Below, in pieces: positions 8,348 to 17,543 of a stretch of DNA of 64,000 nt (its first letter is position 1; every line of letters starts with the position of its first letter). The notes under the pieces are model-generated. The model saw nothing but the letters and a program-made list of their open reading frames with translations. It did not search any database and was not told where the DNA came from. This DNA is from an uncultured Paracoccaceae bacterium (GTDB lineage: Bacteria; Pseudomonadota; Alphaproteobacteria; Rhodobacterales; Rhodobacteraceae): positions 1 to 64,000 of the forward strand of contig CANLND010000019.1 in assembly GCA_947492585.1 (NCBI GenBank), in the 5' to 3' direction. A program made the translations under genes and the position numbers.

Positions 8348-9133
8348 TTATGCTCCTTTGAACACGGGCGCGCGCTTTTGCAGAAACGACGAAACGCCCT
8401 CAGCGTAGTCCGCGCTTTCCCCACACGTTTTCATCATACCCGCTTCAAGCTCCAGATGATCGTCCAGCGTGTTTTGTCCGCTTTGCTGAATAGCTTGCTT
8501 GGTCAATGAAAACCCCAGCGTCGGTCCCTGCGCAAAGTTTGCCGTAATCGCACGGGCTTCGTCCATCAGTTCCGCGTCCGGTAGGGCTTTCCAAATCAAC
8601 CCCCACTCCTCGGCTTTTTGTGCTGAGAGAGGTGTCGCCGTAAGTGCCAGACCTTTTGCACGGGCTTCACCAAGCAACCGAGGAAGGTGCCAGCTGCCCC
8701 CCGTATCGGGAATAAGACCAACCTTAGCAAACGATTGAATGAACTTCGCGCTGTCGGCTGCAAGAACCATATCACAGGCCAGGGCCAGATTGGCCCCTGC
8801 CCCCGCTGCGACGCCGTTGACGGCACAGACAACCGGAAAAGGCAGCGCGCGAATTTGCTTAACCAACGGCCCATAATAGGTGCGCACGGTTTCACCAAGG
8901 TCGGGGGGAGACGTCATCTTTGACGGATCCCGATCCCCTAAATCCTGCCCCGCACAAAAACCACGACCTGCCCCTGTCAGCAACACCGAACGCACTTTGC
9001 GCTGCTGCGCGTCCTCCAGCGCCGCACGAAGAGCCAAATGCATTTCTGGAGTGAAACTATTCAAACGCTCTGGTCGATTCAGCGTAATTTCAGTCCAATT
9101 TTCATGCACTTTTACAAGTATCACGTCGCTCAT
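8348..9133 (-). CDS. paaG: 1,2-epoxyphenylacetyl-CoA isomerase
   Basis: 261 residues from ATG 9133 (MSDVILVKVHENW), preceded by GGGAGG; the upstream open frame crosses the intergenic operator and is not coding. Crotonase fold: LNRPERLNSF, the oxyanion-hole segments GRGFCAGQDLGDRD and NGVAAGAGANLAL, and IPDTGGSW with the position of the PaaG catalytic Asp. It converts the ring epoxide to oxepin-CoA, and also isomerises later double bonds. It is the first gene of the minus operon and diverges from the fused PaaF/PaaH gene. Confidence 0.93.
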   Translation of the reverse strand: MSDVILVKVHENWTEITLNRPERLNSFTPEMHLALRAALEDAQQRKVRSVLLTGAGRGFCAGQDLGDRDPSKMTSPPDLGETVRTYYGPLVKQIRALPFPVVCAVNGVAAGAGANLALACDMVLAADSAKFIQSFAKVGLIPDTGGSWHLPRLLGEARAKGLALTATPLSAQKAEEWGLIWKALPDAELMDEARAITANFAQGPTLGFSLTKQAIQQSGQNTLDDHLELEAGMMKTCGESADYAEGVSSFLQKRAPVFKGA

Positions 9134-9178
9134 CCGCAGCCTCCCGGAGCATGGTTTCAAAAATATTCTTGCATAAAC

Positions 9179-9192
9179 CAACCGGCCGGTCA
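9179..9192. promoter_or_regulatory. PaaR-type operator candidate between divergent paa operons
   Basis: CAACCGGCCGGTCA has the perfect 10-bp palindrome ACCGGCCGGT (9181-9190). It aligns with the dyad upstream of paaJ (C-G/A-ACC-N4-GGTC-G/A). It lies 45 bp from the paaG start and 40 bp from the start of the fused beta-oxidation gene, so one site could control both directions. Confidence 0.6.
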
Positions 9193-9232
9193 ATATATGG
9201 AGACGAATCCAAACTCGGGAGGTTACGTCAAA

Positions 9233-11242
9233 ATGAGCGCTGTCACGGTCGAAGTAAAAGACGACATTGCGTGGGTAAAAATTGACAACCCTCCCGTTAA
9301 CGCGACGTCTACAGCCGTTCGTCAGGGGCTTTTGGATGCCGTTGCCAAGGCTCAGGGATCCCGCATGGCCGTGCTTTATGGTGCAGGTCGTACCTTTATC
9401 GCTGGCGGCGACATGAGCGAATTCGACCAAGACCCACAAGCTCCCCACCTGCCTGATGTTGTACAAGCCATCGAAGACAGCGAAACCCCGTTTCTTGCGG
9501 CCCTTCATGGCAGCGTCTTGGGTGGTGGTTTAGAAATCGCCATGGCGTGTGCATGGCGCATCGCAGCACCCGGCACTAAATTTGGCTTACCCGAGGTCAA
9601 TATGGGCCTCATCCCTGGGGCTGGTGGCACCCAGCGCGCGCCGCGCCTGTTTGGTTGGGACATCGCAGAAAACATGGCCTGCGACGGAAAGATATACACC
9701 GCTGAAGCGCTTATCCCGACAGGCGCGATTGATCTAATTGCTGAGAACCCGCTGGACGCCGCGCGCTCATTCAGCGCAGACCGGCCGCTTGCGGTTTCAC
9801 AGCGCCCTGCCTTGCAAATACAACATGACTGGCTGGTCGAAAAACGCGCGACCCTTACCAACAAATACCGCGGTCAATCTTCCCCTCTACACAACTTGAC
9901 CGCACTCAGCTGGGCGGCGCATGAATTTTCCGTCGCCCAGCCCAAAGAACGCGCAGTGCATCTGAAACTGCGTCAGTCCAAAGAAAGCCAGGCCCTGCGC
10001 CATATTTTCTTTGCTGAACGTAAGGCTGCAAAGCCCAAACACATCACCCTCGACCGTGCGCGCAACATCGAAACAATCGCAATTGTTGGCGGCGGCCTTA
10101 TGGGGTCTGGGATCGCTGCGGCTTGCCTGACCGCAGGCTATCGCGTCTCGATCATCGAACAAAACGCAGACGGGGCCGCGCGGGCCACCGAAACGGTAAC
10201 TTCGCTACTACAGGGCGCGCTGAAACGCGGGAAAATCGACCAGACGACCTTTCAAAACTGCAGCGAGATGTTTGCAACCTGTACAGATTATAGTGCAGCC
10301 GCACAGGCCGAATTGGTCATAGAAGCTGTCTTTGAGGATCTGACTGTAAAGCAGCAGGTCATGGCCACTTTGGAGACGGTCGTTGCCGCAGACACGATCC
10401 TTGCGACCAACACGTCATACCTTGACCCACAGTTGATTTTTGAAAACGTCTCAAATCCTGCGCGCTGCGTCGGCCTGCATTTCTTTTCACCGGCTCATAT
10501 CATGAAGCTGGTCGAAATTGTCCAGCTGCCAGCAAGTGAGCCTGAAACATTGGCCACAGCCTTTGCGGTGAGCAAACGGTTGAAAAAAACACCGGTTCTG
10601 TCGGGCATCTGCGACGGTTTTATCGGCAATCGTATTCTCGCCGCCTATCGTCGAGCCGCCGAATACCTGCTTGCGGACGGTGCGCTCCCGCTCGACATCG
10701 ACAACGCCATGCGCCAGTTCGGCATGGCCATGGGCCCCTTTGAAGCGCAAGACATGAGCGGACTTCAGATCGCACAGGCAAATCGACGCCGCCAAGACGC
10801 CACGCGCCCCGCCGAAGAACGTTATGTCACCATCTCGGACCAACTGTGCCAATTGAAGCGGTTTGGGCAAAAAGCGGGCGCAGGCTGGTATCAATACGAT
10901 ACAGACAACCGACGCCCAAAGCATGATCTGCTCGTGGATACCATTATTTTCGAATACTCCGCCGCGCAGAACATTTCCCGCCGCGCCTTCAGCCCGACCG
11001 AAATTCAAAATCTGTTGCTGGCTGCTATGGCCAACGAAGGAGCCTTGATCGTTGAAGAAGGCATAGCCCAGTCGGCGGGCGACATCGACGTCGTCAAGGT
11101 GCATGGCTACGGCTTTCCGCGCTGGCGCGGCGGTCCGATGCAGGCGGCAAAAGCTCTGGGACACACTCACATTCAAAATGCTCTGACCACTCTCGAAGAG
11201 AGTAGTCCGAACTCATGGCGGCGCGCCCGCCTTTTTACCTGA
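9233..11242 (+). CDS. Fused enoyl-CoA hydratase / 3-hydroxyacyl-CoA dehydrogenase (PaaF+PaaH functions)
   Basis: 669 residues from ATG 9233 (MSAVTVEVKDD), with GGGAGG 10 bases upstream. An in-frame ATG at 9197 would add 12 residues but lacks such a site. The N-terminal crotonase domain (about 1-190) shows GGDMSEFDQD, GSVLGGGLEIAM and PEVNMGLIPGAGGTQR with both Glu positions. A Rossmann NAD-binding domain begins near residue 283 with IVGGGLMGSGIAAACL. The dehydrogenase segment VGLHFFSPAHIMKLVEIV carries the catalytic His, and two C-terminal domains follow. No separate paaF or paaH is present, so this FadJ-like fusion probably does both steps. Confidence 0.88.
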   Translation: MSAVTVEVKDDIAWVKIDNPPVNATSTAVRQGLLDAVAKAQGSRMAVLYGAGRTFIAGGDMSEFDQDPQAPHLPDVVQAIEDSETPFLAALHGSVLGGGLEIAMACAWRIAAPGTKFGLPEVNMGLIPGAGGTQRAPRLFGWDIAENMACDGKIYTAEALIPTGAIDLIAENPLDAARSFSADRPLAVSQRPALQIQHDWLVEKRATLTNKYRGQSSPLHNLTALSWAAHEFSVAQPKERAVHLKLRQSKESQALRHIFFAERKAAKPKHITLDRARNIETIAIVGGGLMGSGIAAACLTAGYRVSIIEQNADGAARATETVTSLLQGALKRGKIDQTTFQNCSEMFATCTDYSAAAQAELVIEAVFEDLTVKQQVMATLETVVAADTILATNTSYLDPQLIFENVSNPARCVGLHFFSPAHIMKLVEIVQLPASEPETLATAFAVSKRLKKTPVLSGICDGFIGNRILAAYRRAAEYLLADGALPLDIDNAMRQFGMAMGPFEAQDMSGLQIAQANRRRQDATRPAEERYVTISDQLCQLKRFGQKAGAGWYQYDTDNRRPKHDLLVDTIIFEYSAAQNISRRAFSPTEIQNLLLAAMANEGALIVEEGIAQSAGDIDVVKVHGYGFPRWRGGPMQAAKALGHTHIQNALTTLEESSPNSWRRARLFT

Positions 11243-11268
11243 ACTGGACCTTTTAGGGAGGAGATCCA

Positions 11269-12288
11269 ATGTCACTAAAACTGAAATTTACTGGTATTTT
11301 TGCAGGCCTGATGAGCTGCGCAACGCTCGCACAGGCGGAAGCGGAGCATACTCTTGTCATTTCAAGCTGGGTACCGCCCACGCATATTATCAACACCGAG
11401 ATTTTGACCGGTTTGAATACAATGATCGAAGACGCCACAGATGGGCGAGTCACCACCGAAGTTCGGATGGGCCTCGCCCCGCCGCCTGCGCAAATGGATT
11501 TGGTTTTGGATGGCGCCGTCGACATTTCTTATGTCTTCCACGGCTATCAACCCGGCCGTTTCACAGGCTACAAACTGGTAGAACTTCCCCGTCTTGAGGC
11601 CAGTGCCGAAGATGTATCTGCGGCCTATTGGACATTGCACGAAAATCACCTGTCCCAGTTGAATGAACACCGTGGCGTGAAAGTTGTTGGCTTGATGGTG
11701 CATGGGCCGGGTCAGCTGCACACAGGTGCGCCGATCAACACATTGGACGACATTGCCGACCTTAAGCTGCGCATGCCAGGCGGCGTCGCATCTGACGTCG
11801 GCGCATCTCTCAATGCGACCGGCATCAAAGTCCCTGCACCAAAGGTTTACGAAACCCTGGCATCCAATGCAGCCGATGGCGTCATGATGGTCACCGAAAG
11901 CCGCAAGAGCTTCCGCTTGACCGAAGTTGCGCCGCATTATTTCACGGTCCCAGGTGGATTCTTCCGCGGATCCTTTGCCTTCATCATGAACGAAGACATG
12001 TTTGCTGACCTGCCAGAAGATCTGCAGAAAAAGCTGACCGAAAAAGTCTTTGGCGCGCCGCTCAGCCGGATGTCTGGCAAAGCATGGGACGCGGCCGATA
12101 TCGAAGCGATCAGCCTGACCGATGCGACGGACGGCAACACCAGCACGCAAGCAAACGCAGATGACCTTGCGACGTTTGACAAAATCGTCGCTCAGGTCGA
12201 AGCCGCTGTTCTTGAAGAAGTCTCAGCAAAGGGCATCGACGCCCCGGCCGCGCTGGCAGACTTCCGCCATGAGTTGGGCCTGCACTAA
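11269..12288 (+). CDS. TRAP transporter substrate-binding protein (DctP family)
   Basis: 339 residues with a Sec signal peptide (MSLKLKFTGIFAGLMSCATLAQA). The mature part is of the DctP type, with LHTGAPINTLDDIADLKLRM and the conserved Arg region expected to bind a carboxylate. AGGGAGGAG upstream supports the start. It lies 26 bases after the fused beta-oxidation gene and before dctQ, dctM and paaZ, so it is part of the paa operon. A periplasmic receptor for phenylacetate or a related aromatic acid is the reasonable inference; the ligand cannot be read from sequence. Confidence 0.88.
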   Translation: MSLKLKFTGIFAGLMSCATLAQAEAEHTLVISSWVPPTHIINTEILTGLNTMIEDATDGRVTTEVRMGLAPPPAQMDLVLDGAVDISYVFHGYQPGRFTGYKLVELPRLEASAEDVSAAYWTLHENHLSQLNEHRGVKVVGLMVHGPGQLHTGAPINTLDDIADLKLRMPGGVASDVGASLNATGIKVPAPKVYETLASNAADGVMMVTESRKSFRLTEVAPHYFTVPGGFFRGSFAFIMNEDMFADLPEDLQKKLTEKVFGAPLSRMSGKAWDAADIEAISLTDATDGNTSTQANADDLATFDKIVAQVEAAVLEEVSAKGIDAPAALADFRHELGLH

Positions 12289-12296
12289 GCCCTACG

Positions 12297-12328
12297 GGTT
12301 GGCCGCCTGCCCCTGTGGGCGGCCAACC
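12297..12328 (+). promoter_or_regulatory. Intercistronic hairpin after the binding-protein gene
   Basis: GGTTGGCCGCC (12297-12307) and GGCGGCCAACC (12318-12328) form a perfect 11-bp stem with a 10-base loop, between the TRAP binding-protein and small-permease genes. No T run follows, so it is more likely an mRNA-stabilising or partial attenuation element than a full terminator. Confidence 0.6.
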
Positions 12329-12351
12329 AAAGGCTCGAACAAGGAAGCATC

Positions 12352-12858
12352 ATGAAAGTTTTGAGACTTTGCGCAGTGATCCCGATCTGGCTCTCCGCCA
12401 TTGCGCTGTTCCTTTTGATGGCAATGACGTTCTGTGACGTTCTTTTTCGCTCAGCTTTTGATGCACCGATCGAGGCCGCAACGGAGCTGACCCGAATTCT
12501 TGTCGCGATCTCCGTCTTTTCTGTGATGCCCCACATCACGATGGGCCGTGCCCAAATTGCGGTGGACCTGACGGACAGCGTGTTCGAACGCCTGAACTTA
12601 TCCAATCTACGAGACGGAGTAGTGTTTGCCGTGAGCGGTGTCCTGCTGTTCTGGCCGGTCGGTCGTCTATGGACGCTGGCCGAGCGCACGCGTGGCTATG
12701 GCGATGTCACCGAATACATCGGCATCCCTCAATACTTGCCAATGTGGTTCATCGCGGCCTCTGTCACGCTCACTGCTATTGGCATGGTCCTATGCGGCGC
12801 CGCCATTCTGTTCTCTCCAACGCTTGCGAAAAAGGTGCTGACATGGAAAGCGCACTAA
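12352..12858 (+). CDS. TRAP transporter small permease (DctQ family)
   Basis: 168 residues, the normal DctQ size, with four hydrophobic segments: about 8-30 (VIPIWLSAIALFLLMAMTF), 45-65, 88-105 and 125-150. It pairs with the large permease downstream as the membrane part of the TRAP system and helps dock the binding protein. AAGGAAG precedes the ATG. It overlaps dctM by 16 bases. Confidence 0.88.
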   Translation: MKVLRLCAVIPIWLSAIALFLLMAMTFCDVLFRSAFDAPIEAATELTRILVAISVFSVMPHITMGRAQIAVDLTDSVFERLNLSNLRDGVVFAVSGVLLFWPVGRLWTLAERTRGYGDVTEYIGIPQYLPMWFIAASVTLTAIGMVLCGAAILFSPTLAKKVLTWKAH

Positions 12859-14195
12859 TCGGCTTTGCCATTGTATTGGGGCTTGTCCTTCTGCGTATGC
12901 CCATCGTTTTTGCCATGGGCATCGTTGGAACCTTTGGGTTCGCGTATGAACGTGGAGGAGACATCTTTGACGGGCGCGGCTTGAACGCCGCCATGTCGAT
13001 GGTTGGGCGCCAAATCATTGACACCGCTCAGGACTACGGCCTGTCTGTCATCCCGCTGTTCATCATGATGGGTTTGTTCGTCAACAAAGGCGGCATGGCC
13101 CGCGAACTTTACGCGGTCTCTAACGCCTTTCTGGGTCATCTACGCGGTGGGTTGGCCATGGCAACCGTGATGGCGTGTGGCGGTTTTTCCGCCATCTGCG
13201 GATCATCTCTTGCCACTGCGGCCACCATGTCCAAGGTGGCCATGCCTGAAATGCGCCGTTTCAAGTATTCCGACCAACTGTCGACAGCATCCATCGCCGC
13301 GGGCGGTACCTTGGGGATCTTGATCCCACCCTCCGTCATTCTGGTGATCTATGGCCTGCTGACTGAAACCTCGATCGGCAAGCTTTTTATGGCAGGGATC
13401 ATTCCGGGATTGCTCGGGATCGGCTTTTACCTGCTGGCCGTCCGCTGGACCGTTTTTCGCAACCCTGACGCTGGACCGGCCGGACCTCGGGCAAGTTGGG
13501 GAGAACGGCTTGCCGCTCTGCGCTCTGTCTGGGCAGTCTTGTTGTTGTTCTTTCTGGTCATCGGCGGGCTTTATGGCATCTTCGATTTCCACCCCATCAA
13601 CCTAACGTTTTCGCCGACCGAAGCCGCAGGCATGGGAGCAATGGGCGCATTTATCATCGCTCTGTCGCGTGGCGGTTTGCGGATACACGATATCTTTGAT
13701 GTCCTTCGCGAAACCTCCTTCACCTCCGCCAGCCTATTCGCAGTCTTGATCGGCGCGCAGGTGTTTTCGAACTTTGTGAACCTCGCTGGGTTGCCCGAAG
13801 CCCTGATCACCTTGGTCTCTGCAAATGACGTGTCTCCCATCACAGTGATCTTACTGATCCTGCTGGTCTACGTCGTGTTGGGCTGCGTGTTCGAAAGCCT
13901 GTCGATGCTGCTTTTGACGGTGCCCATCTTTTTCCCGTTGGTCACATCGCTTGGGTTTGATCCAATTTGGTTCGGCATTGTCGTAGTCGTGGTGGTGGAG
14001 ATCTCGCTCATCACGCCACCTGTCGGGCTAAATGTTTTCATCCTCAAAGGCGTTGTTGGCGATGTCACAACAGCCACGGTCTTCAAAGGGGTAACACCCT
14101 TCTGGATTGCAGACATCCTGCGGCTGATCCTGATCGTTGCACTGCCAACACTAGTCCTCTTCCTTCCAAATCAAATGGGCACTCTTGGCCACTAA
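12843..14195 (+). CDS. TRAP transporter large permease (DctM family)
   Basis: 450 residues from ATG 12843 (MESALIGFAIVLG), the usual DctM length; a longer open frame overlapping dctQ is not needed. About 12 hydrophobic segments. Conserved stretches include GGFSAICGSSLATAATMSKV, GGTLGILIPPSVILVIYGL and ITPPVGLNVFILKGV. It is the ion-coupled translocating subunit. Its position between the fused PaaF/H gene and paaZ ties it to aromatic-acid uptake. Confidence 0.9.
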   Translation: MESALIGFAIVLGLVLLRMPIVFAMGIVGTFGFAYERGGDIFDGRGLNAAMSMVGRQIIDTAQDYGLSVIPLFIMMGLFVNKGGMARELYAVSNAFLGHLRGGLAMATVMACGGFSAICGSSLATAATMSKVAMPEMRRFKYSDQLSTASIAAGGTLGILIPPSVILVIYGLLTETSIGKLFMAGIIPGLLGIGFYLLAVRWTVFRNPDAGPAGPRASWGERLAALRSVWAVLLLFFLVIGGLYGIFDFHPINLTFSPTEAAGMGAMGAFIIALSRGGLRIHDIFDVLRETSFTSASLFAVLIGAQVFSNFVNLAGLPEALITLVSANDVSPITVILLILLVYVVLGCVFESLSMLLLTVPIFFPLVTSLGFDPIWFGIVVVVVVEISLITPPVGLNVFILKGVVGDVTTATVFKGVTPFWIADILRLILIVALPTLVLFLPNQMGTLGH

Positions 14196-14225
14196 GGCCT
14201 GCTTGCCCCTCACAGGAGTCACACT

Positions 14226-16268
14226 ATGTCCTTGATTGACGTGAAAAGCTTTGCTGCGGGTCAATGGGTTACCCCTGACAACAACGCCCGTGAAATTTTC
14301 AACGCCGTAACCGGCGACAAGATTGCCCGGGCCGGCAACGCGGCTCTGGATGTCGAGGCTATGCTGGACTATGGACGTTCCAAAGGTGGCCCAGCCCTGC
14401 GCGCCATGACGTTCCATGACCGCGCGCGCATGATCAAAGCGTTGGCGCTGGAAATCGGCAAACACAAGCAAGCGCTGTACGACATCAGCTTTGCCACAGG
14501 TGCCACGCAATCTGATCACATGATCGATATTGACGGCGGCATCGGCACGATGTTTGTCTTTGCCTCCAAGGGGCGGCGTGAGCTGCCCGACTCCCATGTC
14601 TATCTGGATGGCAACGTTGAGCAACTGTCGCGCAACGGCACATTTTTGGGACAACACGTTGCGACCTCGATGCAAGGTGTGGCCGTTCACATCAACGCGT
14701 TTAACTTCCCAGTTTGGGGCATGCTCGAAAAGCTGGCACCCACCCTACTTGCCGGGGTCCCGGCCATTGTAAAACCTGCAACGGCGACCAGCTATGTCAC
14801 CGAACTGGCTGTCAAAATCATGCTCGACAGTGGCCTGCTGCCGGAAGGCGCGCTGCAATTGGTCAGTGGTGGATTGGGCGATATGCTTGATCGTTTGACA
14901 CATCAGGACGTGGTCAGCTTTACAGGATCCGCCCACACGGCTCTTCAACTCCGTTCAGCACCACATATTCTGAAAAACTCTATTCGTTTTGTTGCGGAAC
15001 AAGACAGCCTCAACGCTTCAATTCTGGGGCCAGACGCCGCCCCCGGCACCCCTGAATTCGATCTCTTTATCAAAGAGGTCCAGCGTGAGATGACCACCAA
15101 AGCCGGTCAGAAATGTACCGCGATCCGCCGCATTCTGGTTCCGGAACATCAATCAAGCGCAGTGATTGAAGCCCTGAGCCAGCGTTTGGCGAAAACCGTC
15201 ATCGGAAACCCACAAGTTGAAGGCGTCCGTATGGGGGCATTGGTCTCGCAGTCCCAGAAGAACGACGTTCTGAAGTGCGCATCGCTCATCGGCACGGAGG
15301 CCGAACGTGTTTACGGGGATCCCGACAATTTCGTAGTGAAGGGGGCCGATGCGGACACCGGTGCGTTTGTACCACCGATGTTGTTTCATTGTGAAAACCC
15401 TGACCAAGCCACAATCGTGCACGAAACCGAAGCCTTCGGTCCCGTATCAACGGTCATGGGCTATCGCGACATCGATCACGCCGTGGCGCTTGCCAACCGC
15501 GGCGAAGGCAGCCTGGTTGCCTCGGTGATCACCCATGATCCAGAAGTCGCACGCTCGGTGGTGCTTGGGGCTGGCGCATTCCATGGACGTCTCTATTTCA
15601 ACAACCGCGATTCAATGAAAGAATCCACGGGCCACGGTTCTCCCTTGCCGCACATGGTACACGGTGGTCCAGGCCGCGCCGGTGGTGGCGAGGAAATGGG
15701 CGGCATTCGCGGCGTGATGCACTATATGCAACGTACTGCGATCCAAGGCTCGCCTGATATCCTCTCTGCGGTTGGGCGCAAATGGGTGCCCGGATCGACA
15801 GAAACCTCTGCCCCGGCACATCCTTTCACCCGCAGCTTTCACGAATTGCAAATTGGCGAAACGATCCACACTAAACCACGCCAGATCACGGTGGAGGACA
15901 TCGAGCATTTCGCACATTTCACCGGCGATACGTTTTATGCACACATGGACGCCGAGGCGGCCAAGCGAAACCCGTTTTTCCCCGATCGCGTGGCTCATGG
16001 CTACTTGCTGTTGAGCTTTGCCGCGGGCTTGTTCGTTGAGCCAAACGAAGGCCCCGTTCTGGCCAATACGGGCCTAGACAATCTACGGTTCATGAAACCT
16101 GTCGAAGTCGGCGACAGCATCAAAGTACGTCTCAGCGTGAAACACAAAACACCGCGCAATGACGAATACGGCGAAATTCGCTGGCACGTGACTTTGACCA
16201 ACCAAGATGATGAGCTGGTCGCGGAATACGAACTGCTCACTATGAATGCCTATGAAAGACAATCTTGA
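14226..16268 (+). CDS. paaZ: Bifunctional oxepin-CoA hydrolase / 3-oxo-5,6-dehydrosuberyl-CoA semialdehyde dehydrogenase
   Basis: 680 residues, matching PaaZ. The N-terminal aldehyde dehydrogenase domain has Glu258 in FVAEQDS and the nucleophile Cys297 in GQKCTAIRR. The C-terminal MaoC-like HotDog hydratase domain carries Asp568 and His573 in GDTFYAHMD. Together they open oxepin-CoA and oxidise the resulting aldehyde with NADP+ before it can cyclise to a dead-end product. CAGGAG precedes the ATG. It is placed downstream of the TRAP genes. Confidence 0.95.
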   Translation: MSLIDVKSFAAGQWVTPDNNAREIFNAVTGDKIARAGNAALDVEAMLDYGRSKGGPALRAMTFHDRARMIKALALEIGKHKQALYDISFATGATQSDHMIDIDGGIGTMFVFASKGRRELPDSHVYLDGNVEQLSRNGTFLGQHVATSMQGVAVHINAFNFPVWGMLEKLAPTLLAGVPAIVKPATATSYVTELAVKIMLDSGLLPEGALQLVSGGLGDMLDRLTHQDVVSFTGSAHTALQLRSAPHILKNSIRFVAEQDSLNASILGPDAAPGTPEFDLFIKEVQREMTTKAGQKCTAIRRILVPEHQSSAVIEALSQRLAKTVIGNPQVEGVRMGALVSQSQKNDVLKCASLIGTEAERVYGDPDNFVVKGADADTGAFVPPMLFHCENPDQATIVHETEAFGPVSTVMGYRDIDHAVALANRGEGSLVASVITHDPEVARSVVLGAGAFHGRLYFNNRDSMKESTGHGSPLPHMVHGGPGRAGGGEEMGGIRGVMHYMQRTAIQGSPDILSAVGRKWVPGSTETSAPAHPFTRSFHELQIGETIHTKPRQITVEDIEHFAHFTGDTFYAHMDAEAAKRNPFFPDRVAHGYLLLSFAAGLFVEPNEGPVLANTGLDNLRFMKPVEVGDSIKVRLSVKHKTPRNDEYGEIRWHVTLTNQDDELVAEYELLTMNAYERQS

Positions 16269-16299
16269 AGAAAACCGCGTTCAAACATAGACATGTTGC

Positions 16300-17076
16300 A
16301 TGAATACTGAAGACTTTCGCCAGCACGTCTCTCAATTTCTGGATGGCCAGACCCCGCGGGTCTGGTCATTTCTTGTGACCGTTTTCGGAGAGCTGACACA
16401 GGGGCGAAACATACAGATTTCAGGCACGGTTCTCAGCCAAATTTGTGGGGAAATCGGGATCAAACCCGAAGCGATGCGCGTCGCGTTGCATCGGCTCCGT
16501 AAAAATGGCTGGATTGAAAGTCTGAAATCTGGGCGAACAAGTGAATATTTCCTCACCGAACTCGGGCGTGACGAAACACTGAAAGCACGCCCCATCATTT
16601 ATGCCACCACACCAATACCCAAGCAGGCTTGGCTTTGCATTTGCAACGGCCCGCGCGAGCACCCGAAGCCAACCGAAAGCATATCAATGGGCGCGCAGAC
16701 GTTTATCACCGGCGTGCACCCCAACGATCCTGAGATCTTCACGCGTGAACTCTTTTCCTACAAAGAGATCCCGCAGTGGATGCGTGATAAAATTTGTGAT
16801 CCTGAGATCATCGCAGACTCAAAAAAACTAGCCGAACACCTTGGTCAGCTCAGTCAAAACATTCCAAATTCCAGTAGCTTGACCCCGCTGCAAACTGCAA
16901 CACTACGTATCCTGATTGTACACAGCTGGCGTCGAATTGCCCTAAAGGCTCCGCAACTCCCCGATCATTTATTCGATGCGCCCTGGGCAGGCCCATTGTG
17001 CCGTGACGCGTTACAGCTCATGCTCTCTCGCCTCCCTGAGGCCGAACTGCTCTCTGACAATCGGACGGTGACGTAA
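16300..17076 (+). CDS. paaX: PaaX-family transcriptional regulator
   Basis: 258 residues. The N-terminal winged-helix region (ISGTVLSQICGEIGIKPEAMRVALHRLRKNGWIESLKSGRTSEY, residues about 40-82) matches PaaX family proteins, and the C-terminal HSWRRIALKAPQLPDHLF segment is a family hallmark. PaaX in other bacteria is a phenylacetyl-CoA-responsive repressor. Here it is the last gene of the paaZ operon and coexists with the TetR-type PaaR, which is unusual since most clusters carry one type. It may control a subset of genes. The 14-bp palindrome at 17101-17114 lies just downstream. No strong ribosome site is visible before ATG 16300. Confidence 0.85.
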   Translation: MNTEDFRQHVSQFLDGQTPRVWSFLVTVFGELTQGRNIQISGTVLSQICGEIGIKPEAMRVALHRLRKNGWIESLKSGRTSEYFLTELGRDETLKARPIIYATTPIPKQAWLCICNGPREHPKPTESISMGAQTFITGVHPNDPEIFTRELFSYKEIPQWMRDKICDPEIIADSKKLAEHLGQLSQNIPNSSSLTPLQTATLRILIVHSWRRIALKAPQLPDHLFDAPWAGPLCRDALQLMLSRLPEAELLSDNRTVT

Positions 17077-17543
17077 GCTGAAACTGGCCTTGGACAGATC
17101 TTTGACGCGTCAAATGTCAAACTCTAGAAACACAAGCGTCATCCTCAGATTTAGCTGCGATCCGAAGCGGCTCCCCAACCACTGATACGATCCGCGCGCG
17201 ACGCCAACCGTCGCGTGTGCCGCGCACCTGCCCCTTTGCACTGTCTCTTGTTGTCGTTTTTTATATCTTTCGGTGCCAACATCGCATGAAAGCAACCAAA
17301 TCAAAATTTCGAATAATCCGCCATTAGGCACCGCCTGCAAAACCAACAGCCCGACACAAGTTGGAACTTTCTGACGCAAATTAGGCTGAAATCCAACGCG
17401 CTTTAGGCTATGCTTCAATGGTGATTGACCTTGAAACTTCACCCTGCTTCGCATACCATAGCATACAAACAGCAATCCCGGGTTGACCCACTTTGTGAAA
17501 CCCGTAGTTCAACCTTCATCACTGCTTACTCTTCGGGACAGCC
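17077..17543. other. Intergenic region between paaX and acnB with a palindrome and a hairpin
   Basis: No credible gene is visible; a 121-codon open frame on the minus strand has no recognisable domain or start context. TTTGACGCGTCAAA (17101-17114) is a perfect palindrome. CGCGACG (17197-17203) pairs with CGTCGCG (17209-17215) around CCAAC and can be extended outward with G-T pairs. An acnB promoter should lie here; TTGACC (17483-17488) has no good -10 partner, so I do not assign it. Confidence 0.4.

Noticed and set aside
17110-17475. 121-codon open frame on the minus strand between paaX and acnB
   Set aside because: No ribosome site, no recognisable domain and unusual composition; it lies in a region expected to hold promoters.
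17483-17488. TTGACC as the -35 box of acnB
   Set aside because: No acceptable -10 hexamer at 16-18 bases, so the promoter is left unassigned.
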